A DNA stretch of 64,000 bases, from NCBI RefSeq assembly GCF_963668165.1, contig NZ_OY764209.1, positions 1,426,001 through 1,490,000 of the forward strand, given 5' to 3'. How positions within the stretch are numbered: the first letter of the stretch is position 1; every line of letters begins with the position of its first letter. Both the position numbers and the translations under genes were made by a program. Origin of the DNA: Marispirochaeta sp. Its GTDB lineage: Bacteria; Spirochaetota; Spirochaetia; JC444; Marispirochaetaceae. Positions 17,895 through 27,866 of the stretch are shown here, piece after piece. The notes under the pieces were generated by a model. That model saw nothing but the letters and a program-made list of their open reading frames with translations, did no database searches and was not told where the DNA came from.

Positions 17895-19004
17895 ATGAAA
17901 GAGCTTGTTGCAGACAGATTAATTCCCCCCGCCCGGACGACTTGTTCTCAGGTACTGAAAATTCGTTCCGGAGAACGGGTCCTTATTATTACCAATCCTG
18001 TAGAAGAGGTCCTGGCCATCTCCCGGGCCCTCTACCTTGCCGCTGCGGAAATGGGAGCCGATCCGGTGATGATTGTCCAGCCGGTTAAGACGCAGCTTGA
18101 TTACGCCGATGCGAGCGTTCTGGCGGCGCTGCAAAGCGGTCCGGATGTCGTGATATCCATAAGCGCCGAGAAAATCGGCAAAGACCCTGCAGGGTTAAAA
18201 AAGCCCTACCGGCATAAAGACCGGGAATTTGACCATATTTTTGACTACCTGCTGAACGGTATAAAAAGCATCCGGGCCCTCTGGGCTCCCGGAATACATG
18301 AGGATATGTTCTGCCGCACCGTAGGAATCGATTACAGCAGGCTTAAGCGGGAGAGCGCTATAATAAACGGTCTTTTTGACCGTTCCGAGGGCATGCGTAT
18401 CAGCTGCGCCGGAGGGACAGACCTTTACATCGGCCTTCGGAACAGAAGGGGGGAGGCGGACGACGGAGATTTCGGCACCCCGGGGAAGGGGGGCAACCTC
18501 CCCGCGGGGGAGTGCTTTGCATCCCCGGAGCTGGGAAGCGTTACCGGTACTATTGTCTTCCGGGGCTCCATCTCCCTGAACAAAGGCGATATCCTTATCA
18601 ATGAACCGATCATTGTACAGGTAGAGGAGGGCTTCGTTGTCTCCGTCAAAGGCGGGGGGGAGGCAGAACTGCTGCAGGAAACCATCGCCGCGGGAGAAGC
18701 GGAAGCAGAGCGCCTCGATACCGAAGGTGCCCTTCCGCCCGGGATGGGAGAGATCTACCGCCATAACGCCCGCTCCATCGGGGAGATCGGTATCGGCCTG
18801 AATCCGGCCGCCCGGGTAAGCGGCAACATGCTGGAGGACGAAAAGGCTTACCGGACCTGTCACCTGGCAGTGGGGGCCAACTACGCCGAAGATGCCCCGG
18901 CGCTGATCCACTGCGACGGCCTGGTGCTGGATCCGACGATCAGTTTTTTGTTTCGAGGTTCTGAAGAAAAGCTGGTGATGAGGGACGGAGTGCTGCTGCT
19001 TTAA
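17895..19004 (+). CDS. M29 family aminopeptidase-like metallohydrolase
   Basis: This 369-residue protein fits the thermophilic aminopeptidase T/AmpS (M29) family. It has an N-terminal alpha/beta domain (VLIITNPVEEVLAISRAL, about residue 30), then the metal-site region NLPAGECFASPELG near residue 200, the second ligand in IGEIGIGLNPAARVSG near 293, and the late HLAVG and ALIHCDG histidines. M29 enzymes are dimeric dinuclear metallo-aminopeptidases; some relatives are ring-cleaving dioxygenases such as NicX, so the activity is not certain. It is divergent from leuS with a 78-bp shared control region and probably has a leaderless message. A bidirectional hairpin follows the stop. Confidence 0.85.
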   Translation: MKELVADRLIPPARTTCSQVLKIRSGERVLIITNPVEEVLAISRALYLAAAEMGADPVMIVQPVKTQLDYADASVLAALQSGPDVVISISAEKIGKDPAGLKKPYRHKDREFDHIFDYLLNGIKSIRALWAPGIHEDMFCRTVGIDYSRLKRESAIINGLFDRSEGMRISCAGGTDLYIGLRNRRGEADDGDFGTPGKGGNLPAGECFASPELGSVTGTIVFRGSISLNKGDILINEPIIVQVEEGFVVSVKGGGEAELLQETIAAGEAEAERLDTEGALPPGMGEIYRHNARSIGEIGIGLNPAARVSGNMLEDEKAYRTCHLAVGANYAEDAPALIHCDGLVLDPTISFLFRGSEEKLVMRDGVLLL

Positions 19005-19012
19005 GAATGAAA

Positions 19013-19034
19013 GGCACAGGATTTTTCCTGTGCC
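19013..19034. terminator. Bidirectional hairpin between convergent genes
   Basis: GGCACAGG (19013-19020) pairs with CCTGTGCC (19027-19034) around a six-base loop. It lies between the stop of the M29 peptidase gene and that of the DUF3943-type gene. There is no long T-tract on either side, so termination strength is uncertain. Confidence 0.55.
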
Positions 19035-19039
19035 CCGTT

Positions 19040-20404
19040 CTACAGTTTATATTCAATAAACACCGTGGCATTGTAGACCATCTTTTTTTGATCAGGAAAA
19101 TAGTCACGTTTGGTCTTTTTCCAGGTAAGGGTTTTTGCCGCTCCCACCGAGGTGGTCTCGTTCAATGGGTGTTTGTAGGCCAGGGTAGATCTGCTGAAGA
19201 TCACGTTTCCCTCGGAATCGGAGACCGTATTTGGCAGGGCCATCATCAGGTAGTTGGCAGTCTGCATGGAAACGGCCCCTGCCCGGGGAAAGTCCCAGCT
19301 CATGCGCAGTTTTGAAGCGGCTCCGACACCGTAATTCCGTTTTTCCACTGTATCTTTCGATTGATCGGTTTCAAACCGGTAAAATGTGCTGCTGCCGAAG
19401 ATCAGGCAGCCGGCGTGGGCTTTGAGGTCGACTACACTCCCGCCGCTGGTATGCCGCTCATGCTGCATTGTAAAGGTAAGGGAATTCCCGGAAAAATCCA
19501 TCAGTTTACTGGAAAAAACATCATAGTGCAGATGTAGCCCGTAGCTGGTCCATGAACGTTCCTGCGGACGGGGACTTGCGGAGAACAGTACCCCGTCGGA
19601 GATCAGGACAAGGTTGTACCAGTCATACCCGCCCTCAAGAAAAAACTGAAGATCAAAATGGCTGAAGATGGAGGAGGTGCGGGATACAAAGGGATCCCCG
19701 TAGTGGAGGTCGATACCTGCTCCTCCGGAGCCGGTTTGATACGAATTTTCATCGTAATGTACGTTATTTCTGTACTGTTGTGTTCCGTTGTCTCCCCCGC
19801 CTATAACGAGGGAGACTTTCCGGATGTTGGAATTCGTGGGGTTTTGTTTCCTTCCGCTTACCAGATCGTTAAAGCCGTCCATCGGACTGACAAAGGTTGC
19901 CAGCAACTGGTTTTTAGTATACGTATCAAGATAAATGCGGTGAAGCATCTCCCCCAGGGATACACCTCCAACGGTGGTCACAATTAAATCGTTCACCGCG
20001 GCTGTTGCTCTTTCGCCAAAGACCTCCCAGGTGTAGCTGCCCAGGGTAGTGACAAGGCTTGATTCAAAGGCGTTGAGATTGTTCGCTTGAGCGGCGGCAT
20101 AGTATATGTATCCCTGGTAGGGGTGTCCGAGCTGATTTACTAAAAACATGCTGCGGTCCCATTGCCATGGTCCCGTAAGGTTGTTGCAGATACTTTCTGT
20201 ACTGATTTTCGAGAATTCCGTCTGCCCGATAAAACGGTTTACCGAAAAGAGGCCCAGATTGCTGAGGAGGGCATTACTGATGCCCAGAGCATAGTTTTTT
20301 TCTTCCGAATAGACCGGCTTTCCGTATTCCTCAATCGCGAAGACTGCGGGAACTATCGCGACGAATACCAACAGACAAGTAAAAAGTGTTCCTATTTTTT
20401 TCAT
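19040..20404 (-). CDS. DUF3943-like outer-membrane protein
   Basis: This 454-residue protein has a cleavable signal peptide (residues 1-23, ending AVFA). It has a region typical of DUF3943 as I recall it: FLVNQLGHPYQGYIYYAAA near residue 90, then SYTWEVFGERATAAVNDLIVTTVGG and LGEMLHRIYLDT. The C-terminal half alternates hydrophobic and polar residues and ends in an aromatic-rich strand (YNATVFIEYKL), as expected of a beta-barrel inserted in the outer membrane. The function of the family is unknown. It starts at ATG 20404 behind a consensus promoter that leaves no room for a leader. Confidence 0.75.
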   Translation of the reverse strand: MKKIGTLFTCLLVFVAIVPAVFAIEEYGKPVYSEEKNYALGISNALLSNLGLFSVNRFIGQTEFSKISTESICNNLTGPWQWDRSMFLVNQLGHPYQGYIYYAAAQANNLNAFESSLVTTLGSYTWEVFGERATAAVNDLIVTTVGGVSLGEMLHRIYLDTYTKNQLLATFVSPMDGFNDLVSGRKQNPTNSNIRKVSLVIGGGDNGTQQYRNNVHYDENSYQTGSGGAGIDLHYGDPFVSRTSSIFSHFDLQFFLEGGYDWYNLVLISDGVLFSASPRPQERSWTSYGLHLHYDVFSSKLMDFSGNSLTFTMQHERHTSGGSVVDLKAHAGCLIFGSSTFYRFETDQSKDTVEKRNYGVGAASKLRMSWDFPRAGAVSMQTANYLMMALPNTVSDSEGNVIFSRSTLAYKHPLNETTSVGAAKTLTWKKTKRDYFPDQKKMVYNATVFIEYKL

Positions 20405-20412
20405 GTTGCTAA

Positions 20413-20441
20413 AAAGTAGCAGGCAGGCCTTTTTCTGTCAA
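20413..20441 (-). promoter_or_regulatory. Promoter of the DUF3943-like gene (leaderless)
   Basis: On the minus strand TTGACA (20436-20441), a 17-nt spacer and TACTTT (20413-20418) end 8 nt before ATG 20404. The only bases between the -10 box and the ATG are TTAGCAAC. Confidence 0.7.
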
Positions 20442-20448
20442 AGGGATT

Positions 20449-20466
20449 AGCGCCGTAATGGAAAAA

Positions 20467-20476
<10 letters not shown>
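20449..20476 (+). terminator. Hairpin with T-tract at the end of the ATPase remnant
   Basis: AGCGCCGTA (20449-20457) pairs perfectly with TACGGCGCT (20468-20476) around a ten-base loop, followed on the plus strand by GATTTTTT. It overlaps the 3' end of the decayed P-type ATPase, which runs on the other strand, and lies just upstream of the DUF3943-gene promoter. It may insulate that promoter; the T-tract favours plus-strand termination. Confidence 0.5.
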
Positions 20477-22007
<1,531 letters not shown>

Positions 22008-22189
22008 AAAGCAAAAAGTAGTGCCGCTGATATGTATGTCAGGCGTATAACGGGTGTATAACAGTTCCTTTGTCATTTGTGAAAGGAACTCCAGAAACAG
22101 AATCATCGGGATCAAACAAGTAGGTCCAGGTTAAAACGGGCTGGAAAATTTCTCGGGGAAGATAGGCTGAAACTGGTGATTGTTTTTTT

Positions 22190-22218
22190 TTGACAATTAA
22201 CAAATTGTAAGTTACAAT
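22190..22218 (+). promoter_or_regulatory. Promoter of the TRAP operon with overlapping palindrome
   Basis: TTGACA (22190-22195), a 17-nt spacer and TACAAT (22213-22218) form a strong sigma-70-type promoter. The perfect palindrome AATTGTAAGTTACAATT (22203-22219) covers the spacer and the -10 box, so a bound repressor would block RNA polymerase. Confidence 0.8.
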
Positions 22219-22260
22219 TGCAACAGGTTGCATATTAGGAAACACATGCAACAAGTTAAA
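22219..22260 (+). promoter_or_regulatory. Operator-like dyads downstream of the TRAP promoter
   Basis: TGCAAC-AG-GTTGCA (22219-22232) is a perfect dyad starting at the end of the -10 box and covering the expected transcription start. A second, imperfect copy, TGCAAC-AA-GTTAAA (22247-22260), lies 28 bp further on, just before the ribosome-binding site. The XRE-cupin regulator at the end of the operon is the obvious candidate ligand, but this is inference. Confidence 0.55.
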
Positions 22261-22270
22261 GGAGGAACAT

Positions 22271-23272
22271 ATGAAAAAATTAATGTTCGGTCTATTCATT
22301 CTGTTGTGTTTTTGTAGCTATGCCGTATTTGCTGCTGGTTCTGCTGAAGGTTCTGCGCAGGGAAAAAAGATCGTTATTAAACTCAGTGATCAGGCAAACG
22401 AAGATAATCCGCACTATGCGGCGGACATGTTTTTTGCCAAGAAGGTCGCGGAAAAAACAAATGGAGCTGTTGTAGTTAAAGTGTTCCCAAACAGCCAGTT
22501 AGGAAATGCACGGGAAACTCTTGAAGGCACCCTTACAGGTACTGTTGAAGCAACAAAAGCTGCCGCAGGTGCCCTTACCTCTTTCAGTCCTGGGTTCGGA
22601 GTGTTTAGTCTCCCGTATATATTTACTGATAAAGAGCAAGTATTTAATGCGTTGAATGGAAAACTGGGCACTATGCTTGAAAAACAGCTGGAAGATACTG
22701 GTTTCAAGGTCTTGGCTTATTACGACACTGGGTTTAGAAGTGTTTTTAATAAAAAGCAGCCGATTAATAAACTATCAGATATGAATGGAATGAAAATTCG
22801 GGTTATGAACGACCCGATCATGATTGATACCTTTAATTCTTTGGGATCTCTGGCAACACCCTTGGCCTATTCTGAGCTATATACCGGCTTGAAGCAGGGT
22901 GTTGTTGATGGGGGGGAGCAACCGGCAGTATCTTTGTACACAATGAAATTTTTTGAGGTTTCGGATTATTTCTCTCTTACCAATCATTTCTACGATTTGA
23001 ATGTTGTAGTTATGAGTAAAGCATTATTCGACAGTCTTGATTCCAACATCCAGCAGGCTCTGTTGGAAGCTGGGAAAGAAACGCAAGAATATGAAAGAAA
23101 AGTCTGGCAGGATTTTGAAGATGGCGTGGTGGCAAAGATTGAGGAAACCGGGATGAAAGTAAACAGTCTCGATCTTGGCCCATTTAAATCTGCTGTCGAC
23201 GATGTAATTGATTCAAACAAGGATAAGATTGGCGCTGATATCGTCGATATCGCCCTTTCATATTCGCGGTAG
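22271..23272 (+). CDS. TRAP transporter solute-binding protein (DctP family)
   Basis: This 333-residue periplasmic binding protein has a signal peptide ending near FAAGSAEG. It has the DctP pattern, with FFAKKVAEKTNGAVVVKVFP near residue 53, GFGVFSLPYIF near 110, and the family-typical GMKIRVMNDPIM near 175, where an Arg normally binds the substrate carboxylate. LKQGVVDGGEQP follows near residue 213. It delivers an organic acid to the DctQM permease. AAAGGAGGAACAT precedes ATG 22271. A transaldolase-like gene separates it from dctQ, which is unusual. The AT-rich composition differs from the housekeeping genes. Confidence 0.93.
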   Translation: MKKLMFGLFILLCFCSYAVFAAGSAEGSAQGKKIVIKLSDQANEDNPHYAADMFFAKKVAEKTNGAVVVKVFPNSQLGNARETLEGTLTGTVEATKAAAGALTSFSPGFGVFSLPYIFTDKEQVFNALNGKLGTMLEKQLEDTGFKVLAYYDTGFRSVFNKKQPINKLSDMNGMKIRVMNDPIMIDTFNSLGSLATPLAYSELYTGLKQGVVDGGEQPAVSLYTMKFFEVSDYFSLTNHFYDLNVVVMSKALFDSLDSNIQQALLEAGKETQEYERKVWQDFEDGVVAKIEETGMKVNSLDLGPFKSAVDDVIDSNKDKIGADIVDIALSYSR

Positions 23273-23357
23273 ACATTTCAGAAAATCTGCTCAATGCCAT
23301 GGTGACCTGGACGTCGCCATGGCTGACTACAACAACTCATGTTTGGAGATAAAATCA

Positions 23358-24035
23358 ATGCGAATGTATCTGAACTCCTGTAATATAGCTGAAATACAAG
23401 AAATTGCAGAATTGGGAATACTTGGCGGTGTGACTATGAATCCGTCAATGATGGCGGAGCTTAATACAGACTTTGTCGGGCATCTGCAAAAGATTTGCGA
23501 GATCGTTGATGTTCCAGTCATGGCTCAAGTTGTGTCGGAGAATACAAAAGATATCATTCAAGAAGCAAAAGCGCTTTCGTCTATAAACGAACGGATAATC
23601 GTTAAAATCCAGATGCGTCAAGATGGTATTGCGGCGATGAAAATCCTTGCTGATGAAGGAATAAAAGTGTGTGCAACAGGAGTGCATTCGATAATTGAAG
23701 CAATAACGGCCAGTCAAGCCGGGGTAAACCATGTGGCAATATTTATCGGGCTGTTGGGGGAAGTGGATGAAAATCCCACAAGTGAACTGATTTCCAAGAT
23801 ACGATCGATTTATGACAGACAGGGCTCAACAACAAAACTAATGGGTGCTGTTCGCAGTGTAAATCAACTAGTCGAATCAGCAGTCTCCGGCGCGGATGAA
23901 ACGACCTGTAGTTATGCAATATGGAAAAGTTTTTTTAATGTTCCTCACACTGTCAAACGCTGGGAAAAATTTATTTCTGCATGGCGAAACTCCTACGGCG
24001 ATATGAACTGGCTTACCGGGTATTCTAACAAATGA
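23358..24035 (+). CDS. Transaldolase-like aldolase (fructose-6-phosphate aldolase family)
   Basis: This 225-residue protein belongs to the small transaldolase/FSA/TalC group. It starts MRMYLNSCNIAEI, has the phosphate-binding-type GGVTMNPSMM near residue 26, and the Schiff-base Lys in IIVKIQM near residue 80, followed by CATGVHSIIEA and the late phosphate-site Arg region (GAVRSVNQLVESAVSGAD). Normal FSA has TTNPS and VKIPM; here VTMNPS and VKIQM differ slightly, so the substrate may differ. ATG 23358 has GGAG nine nt upstream; the frame is open further upstream but overlaps dctP. Its place inside a TRAP operon suggests that it cleaves or makes the transported compound or its product. Confidence 0.85.
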   Translation: MRMYLNSCNIAEIQEIAELGILGGVTMNPSMMAELNTDFVGHLQKICEIVDVPVMAQVVSENTKDIIQEAKALSSINERIIVKIQMRQDGIAAMKILADEGIKVCATGVHSIIEAITASQAGVNHVAIFIGLLGEVDENPTSELISKIRSIYDRQGSTTKLMGAVRSVNQLVESAVSGADETTCSYAIWKSFFNVPHTVKRWEKFISAWRNSYGDMNWLTGYSNK

Positions 24036-24054
24036 AGTTTTATGGGAGTATTAT

Positions 24055-24540
24055 ATGAATATTCGAAAAGCTCTATTCTCCGGTGTTCTTGAATGGGTAT
24101 CGTTACTTGCCTTCGCTGCCCTTATTGTACTAACGGTAATTCAGGTGCTGTCCCGATATGTTTTAAAAATGCCGGTTACTTTTACAGAAGAGATGGGAAG
24201 ATTTCTTTTTATTTGGGTATCGCTCCTGGGTGCTGCTCTTGTTATGAAAAACGATAGTCATATGCGTCTGGATATACTTAAAGATAAACTGTCTCCTCGC
24301 ATTACGACCATACTCGAGTTTTTTGTATTTGCTGCGATTTTAATTTTCAGTGCTGTTGTTTTCTCGGAGAGTTTTCGTTTGATAAAAGCTACTACCAGAC
24401 AAATCGCGCCTGTATCGCGCTTACCCATGGCGGTGGTCTACTTGGTTCTGCCGATTTCTACATTCTTTATGTCGCTTTATTCAGTTCGATACATGTACCT
24501 TGCTATTAAAAAAATGTCCCGCGACAGGAATAATAAATGA
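24055..24540 (+). CDS. TRAP transporter small permease (DctQ family)
   Basis: This 161-residue inner-membrane protein has four predicted helices, with the typical DctQ feature FTEEMGRFLFIWVSLLG near residue 45 and SHMRLDIL after it. It joins the large DctM subunit to form the Na+-driven importer that receives substrate from DctP. GGGAG lies upstream of the ATG. The last four bases overlap the dctM start (ATGA), so translation is coupled. Confidence 0.93.
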   Translation: MNIRKALFSGVLEWVSLLAFAALIVLTVIQVLSRYVLKMPVTFTEEMGRFLFIWVSLLGAALVMKNDSHMRLDILKDKLSPRITTILEFFVFAAILIFSAVVFSESFRLIKATTRQIAPVSRLPMAVVYLVLPISTFFMSLYSVRYMYLAIKKMSRDRNNK

Positions 24541-25814
24541 TAACAATACTTCTAATAATATTCGGAGTTTTCATCGTTGCAACAGTTCCAGTTGCGTACG
24601 CTCTGGGTCTGTCATCAATGGTCTGGGTTGTTTTCTCTGAACGTGTACCTTTGATCATGATTCCCCAGAGAATATTCGCCGGAATCGATAGTTTTCCGTT
24701 ATTGGCAATTCCGTTCTTCATCCTTGCCGGACAATTAATGGCAACAGGCGGAATATCAACTCGCCTGATAAATGTGGCACAAGTTCTAGTGGGTCGTTTT
24801 AAGGGAGGACTCGCATACGTTAATATTGTAGTCAGTATGCTTTTTGCCGGCATAACAGGGTCGGCTACCGCGGACACCTCGTCTATTGGATCGGTTTTGA
24901 TTCCCGCCATGAAAGAGAAGGGTTTTGACAGTGATTTTACGGTCGCTGTTACAGCGACTTCAGCGACTATTGGGATCATCATTCCTCCCAGTATCCCGAT
25001 GGTAATTTACGGGATATTGATGAACCAGTCGATCGGAACATTGTTCATTGCCGGCGCGATCCCAGGGCTCATGGTCGGAATTATTTTAATGCTGACCAGT
25101 GGTTTTATTTCCGGGAAAAGGGATTATCCGGCTGGTGATGCATATTCAATTCTGGAAACTATCAAGATAATGGCTGATGGAATGTTGCCCCTTTTTACCA
25201 TTGTTATTGTTCTTGGTGGAATAATATTCGGGATTGTGACGCCGACGGAAGCGGCGGTAATGGCTGTTGTGTACTCGTTCATTCTCAGTGTGGTTGTATA
25301 CAGAAGTGTGAAGATTACCGATCTTCCGCGGCTGATGATGGATACAATATTAATAAATGGTATGGTCATGCTGATGGTCGGGACAGCCACAATATTCAGC
25401 TGGATAATCACCAGCCAGGAACTTCCGAAGGAAATAGGTAACTTTCTTCTGGATACAATAAGCAACAAATATGTGATGCTCATGTTGTTTAATCTGGTTC
25501 TGTTGTTTGCTGGTGCTGTATTGGACCTGACCCCAGCCATGATAATCTTTATTCCGGTACTTGCGCCGATAGCCCAGTACGTGGGAATCGACTTGATACA
25601 TTTCGGTGTTATTGCAGTCGTTAATCTCGGTATCGGTCTGTTTACTCCTCCGGTGGGTGCCTGCTTATTTGTGAGCTGCTCCATTGCTGACATTTCAATG
25701 AGGGACTCAATACGAGGATTCATTCCATTTTACATCGGGATGTTTATTTCCCTGATGTTAGTTACGTATTTACCGGCGTTGTCATTGTGGCTTCCATCGC
25801 TTTTAATAAATTGA
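24537..25814 (+). CDS. TRAP transporter large permease (DctM family)
   Basis: This 425-residue integral membrane protein has about 12 helices. Family signatures are FAGIDSFPLLAIPFFILAGQLM near residue 42, FAGITGSATADTSSIGSVLIP near residue 102, and GIVTPTEAAVMAVVYS near residue 228. It is the ion-coupled transport subunit and works with the adjacent DctQ and DctP. Its start overlaps dctQ by four bases. The C-terminal FTPPVGACLF motif is intact, and no frame lesion is seen. Confidence 0.95.
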   Translation: MITILLIIFGVFIVATVPVAYALGLSSMVWVVFSERVPLIMIPQRIFAGIDSFPLLAIPFFILAGQLMATGGISTRLINVAQVLVGRFKGGLAYVNIVVSMLFAGITGSATADTSSIGSVLIPAMKEKGFDSDFTVAVTATSATIGIIIPPSIPMVIYGILMNQSIGTLFIAGAIPGLMVGIILMLTSGFISGKRDYPAGDAYSILETIKIMADGMLPLFTIVIVLGGIIFGIVTPTEAAVMAVVYSFILSVVVYRSVKITDLPRLMMDTILINGMVMLMVGTATIFSWIITSQELPKEIGNFLLDTISNKYVMLMLFNLVLLFAGAVLDLTPAMIIFIPVLAPIAQYVGIDLIHFGVIAVVNLGIGLFTPPVGACLFVSCSIADISMRDSIRGFIPFYIGMFISLMLVTYLPALSLWLPSLLIN

Positions 25815-25855
25815 TACTATCCATCAAGTCAGACCTATTGGTGGAGCGGTGAGAG

Positions 25856-26389
25856 GTGGAGAATCTTGGCAAATATATTCGACGGCAGCGAATACATCAG
25901 AAACGGACGCTTCAGGAAGTCGCAGATGCAATCGGGGTATCAAAAAGCTTTTTGTCGAGGATAGAAACAGGTAAAGTCATTCCCGCCGTAGCTACCATAT
26001 CAAAAATAGCTGCGGCGCTGCAGGTCTCTATTTCTTCTATTATCGATGATGAACGGCCGCTGGACGCAGTTTTTATTGAACGTGAAAAGATGGATAAAAA
26101 CCTGATTACCACCGGCCGAGGCTACAGTATGTTCCCAGTTGCCTCTGATTATAATCACAAAAGGATGCAGCCTGTTTATTATGTGGTTAAACGTGGAGAA
26201 ATTAAAGAGGACACCCTGTCGCATGAGGGAGATGAGTTCATCCTTATCCTTGAGGGCGAAACAAAGTTTAGAGTTGGTAATGTCGAATATACTATGAAAC
26301 CGGGGGACTGCCTGTATTTTAACTCAATTGAACAGCATGGGATCGAACCGATAACAGATGAGGTCCGGTACATGTCTGTTTTTGTATAG
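25856..26389 (+). CDS. XRE-type helix-turn-helix regulator with C-terminal cupin domain
   Basis: This 177-residue regulator has an N-terminal HTH (LQEVADAIGVSKSFLSRIETG, residues about 20-40) and a C-terminal cupin beta-barrel, with HEGDEFILILEGE near residue 124 and GDCLYFNSIEQHG near residue 150. Cupin-type XRE proteins usually sense a small ligand and control a neighbouring uptake or catabolic operon. It follows dctM by 41 bp on the same strand and starts at GTG 25856 after GAGAG. The palindromes at the operon promoter are its likely targets (inference). Confidence 0.88.
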   Translation: MENLGKYIRRQRIHQKRTLQEVADAIGVSKSFLSRIETGKVIPAVATISKIAAALQVSISSIIDDERPLDAVFIEREKMDKNLITTGRGYSMFPVASDYNHKRMQPVYYVVKRGEIKEDTLSHEGDEFILILEGETKFRVGNVEYTMKPGDCLYFNSIEQHGIEPITDEVRYMSVFV

Positions 26390-26390
26390 G

Positions 26391-26415
26391 CGATATCGTT
26401 AATTATATCGTTTTT
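26391..26415 (+). terminator. Weak terminator after the TRAP operon
   Basis: CGATAT (26391-26396) pairs with ATATCG (26405-26410) around an eight-base loop, followed by five T. It lies directly after the XRE-cupin stop. The short AT-rich stem makes it a weak candidate. Confidence 0.4.
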
Positions 26416-26465
26416 CTGTATTGTTCAGGACAAAGCTGCAATTATTTGTCTTCTATTTCTCGTAT

Positions 26466-27851
26466 TCACTTCGGCGCCTTGTCCAGGGGAATCCCAGGCT
26501 CATCCTCCGTCAGGTTGTTGATCCACCTGTCGCTGATGGTGCGGTAGATCCCGATCACCGATTTGATGATCTCCTCGGAACTTGCCAGCAGGAATACCAG
26601 CCAGACCGGCCATTGAAGAAGAAGCCCGCTTGTTATTGCCAGGGGAATACCGATGAGCCAGACTCCTCCCACATCCAGGGCCATGCTGAAGCGGGTGTCC
26701 CCGCCGCCGCGGAAGATCCCGACGATCTGTATAATCGACAGGGCCTTGAAGGGAAAGACCATGGCGATGATGAGAAGGAACTGGATTATATATCGGGAGG
26801 TTACAGGACTGACGCTGAACATCTGCGGGACCAGGGGCGATACTGCGGCCAGTACTATTCCGGTACATACCGCGGTCATCGGACCCAGCAGAGAGAACTG
26901 ACCCGCAAGGCGCCGTGCGCTCTGTTCATTCCCGGAGCCGATGGCGTTGCCGATCATTATATGCGCCCCGTTTCCCATCCCTACAAAAAGCACCATGAGC
27001 ATCCGGAACACCGTATCGGCGATATTCCGCGCAGCAATGACCTCGGTACCAATGCGGGCGAAGACGGAGTTCAGGACTATCATGCCCATGGACCAGCCGA
27101 TTTCGTTGAACACTACCGGCAGGGAGGTTTTCCGGATCCGCCTGATAAGGGGCATGTTCCAGTCAATAAGCTTTTTCAGCGGGGCCGCCGAGGGCCGGTC
27201 ACGGCGGTAGCTCAATACCACGATAATGCAGGTCTCCAGCGCCCGGGCAATCAGGGTGCCCAGGGCAGCTCCCCGGACACCCAGGGCGGGAAAACCGAAC
27301 ATGCCGAAGATCAGGACCGCGTTGAGGACCACGTTCGTGGAGAGGGCGGCGGCGGCGGCGTTGAAGGGGATCCGGGTAAAACCGCAGGAACGCAGAACCA
27401 TAACAAAGCTGAAGGTAATCGCCGTCAGGGGATAGGAGAAAGCAACAATCCTTAGATACTGAGCGCCCTCCCGTATTACAACCCTGTCTGTGGTCAGGAG
27501 CCCTATGAGTCTGCCGGGTATGGTTACGGCGCTGAGACTTACAAGCAGACAGGCGCTGAAACTGACAAGCAGGGTCAGTCCCTGTATACGGTGAATGGTT
27601 GCAAGGTCCTTTTTGCCCCAGAACTGGCTGACGAAGATACCGGCTCCGGAGGTTACCCCGAAAAGAAGCATCATGACCAGGAAGTAGACCTGGTTGCCCA
27701 GGGCGACAGCGGCAATGCTGCTTTCTCCCAGCCGGCCGATCATGAAGTTGTCGATCAGGTTGACCGACGACAGAAGAAAGCTCTGGGCCGCGATGGGGAG
27801 GGCAAGGGAGACAAGGGATGCTAGAAATTTACGGTCCGGTCGTATGTTCAT
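26466..27851 (-). CDS. MATE family multidrug/Na+ antiporter
   Basis: This protein of about 461 residues has 12 membrane helices in two homologous MATE halves. Clear pieces are LALPIAAQSFLLSSVNLIDNFMIGRLGESSIAAVALGNQ split over residues about 13-50, GAGIFVSQFWGKKD near 65, and the second-half NSVFARIGTEVIAARN near 265. MATE proteins expel cationic drugs or metabolites in exchange for Na+ or H+. I start at ATG 27851 (MNIRPDRKFL); a TTG 9 nt upstream is possible, and no clear Shine-Dalgarno sequence is seen. The EamA gene ends 15 bp upstream, so both are probably one transcript. Confidence 0.9.
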   Translation of the reverse strand: MNIRPDRKFLASLVSLALPIAAQSFLLSSVNLIDNFMIGRLGESSIAAVALGNQVYFLVMMLLFGVTSGAGIFVSQFWGKKDLATIHRIQGLTLLVSFSACLLVSLSAVTIPGRLIGLLTTDRVVIREGAQYLRIVAFSYPLTAITFSFVMVLRSCGFTRIPFNAAAAALSTNVVLNAVLIFGMFGFPALGVRGAALGTLIARALETCIIVVLSYRRDRPSAAPLKKLIDWNMPLIRRIRKTSLPVVFNEIGWSMGMIVLNSVFARIGTEVIAARNIADTVFRMLMVLFVGMGNGAHIMIGNAIGSGNEQSARRLAGQFSLLGPMTAVCTGIVLAAVSPLVPQMFSVSPVTSRYIIQFLLIIAMVFPFKALSIIQIVGIFRGGGDTRFSMALDVGGVWLIGIPLAITSGLLLQWPVWLVFLLASSEEIIKSVIGIYRTISDRWINNLTEDEPGIPLDKAPK

Positions 27852-27866
27852 GAGCTGCAATTCATA

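Noticed and set aside
26421..27455. A 344-codon open frame on the plus strand
   Set aside because: It is antisense to the MATE gene and is a low-complexity, His/Asp/Gly-rich shadow.
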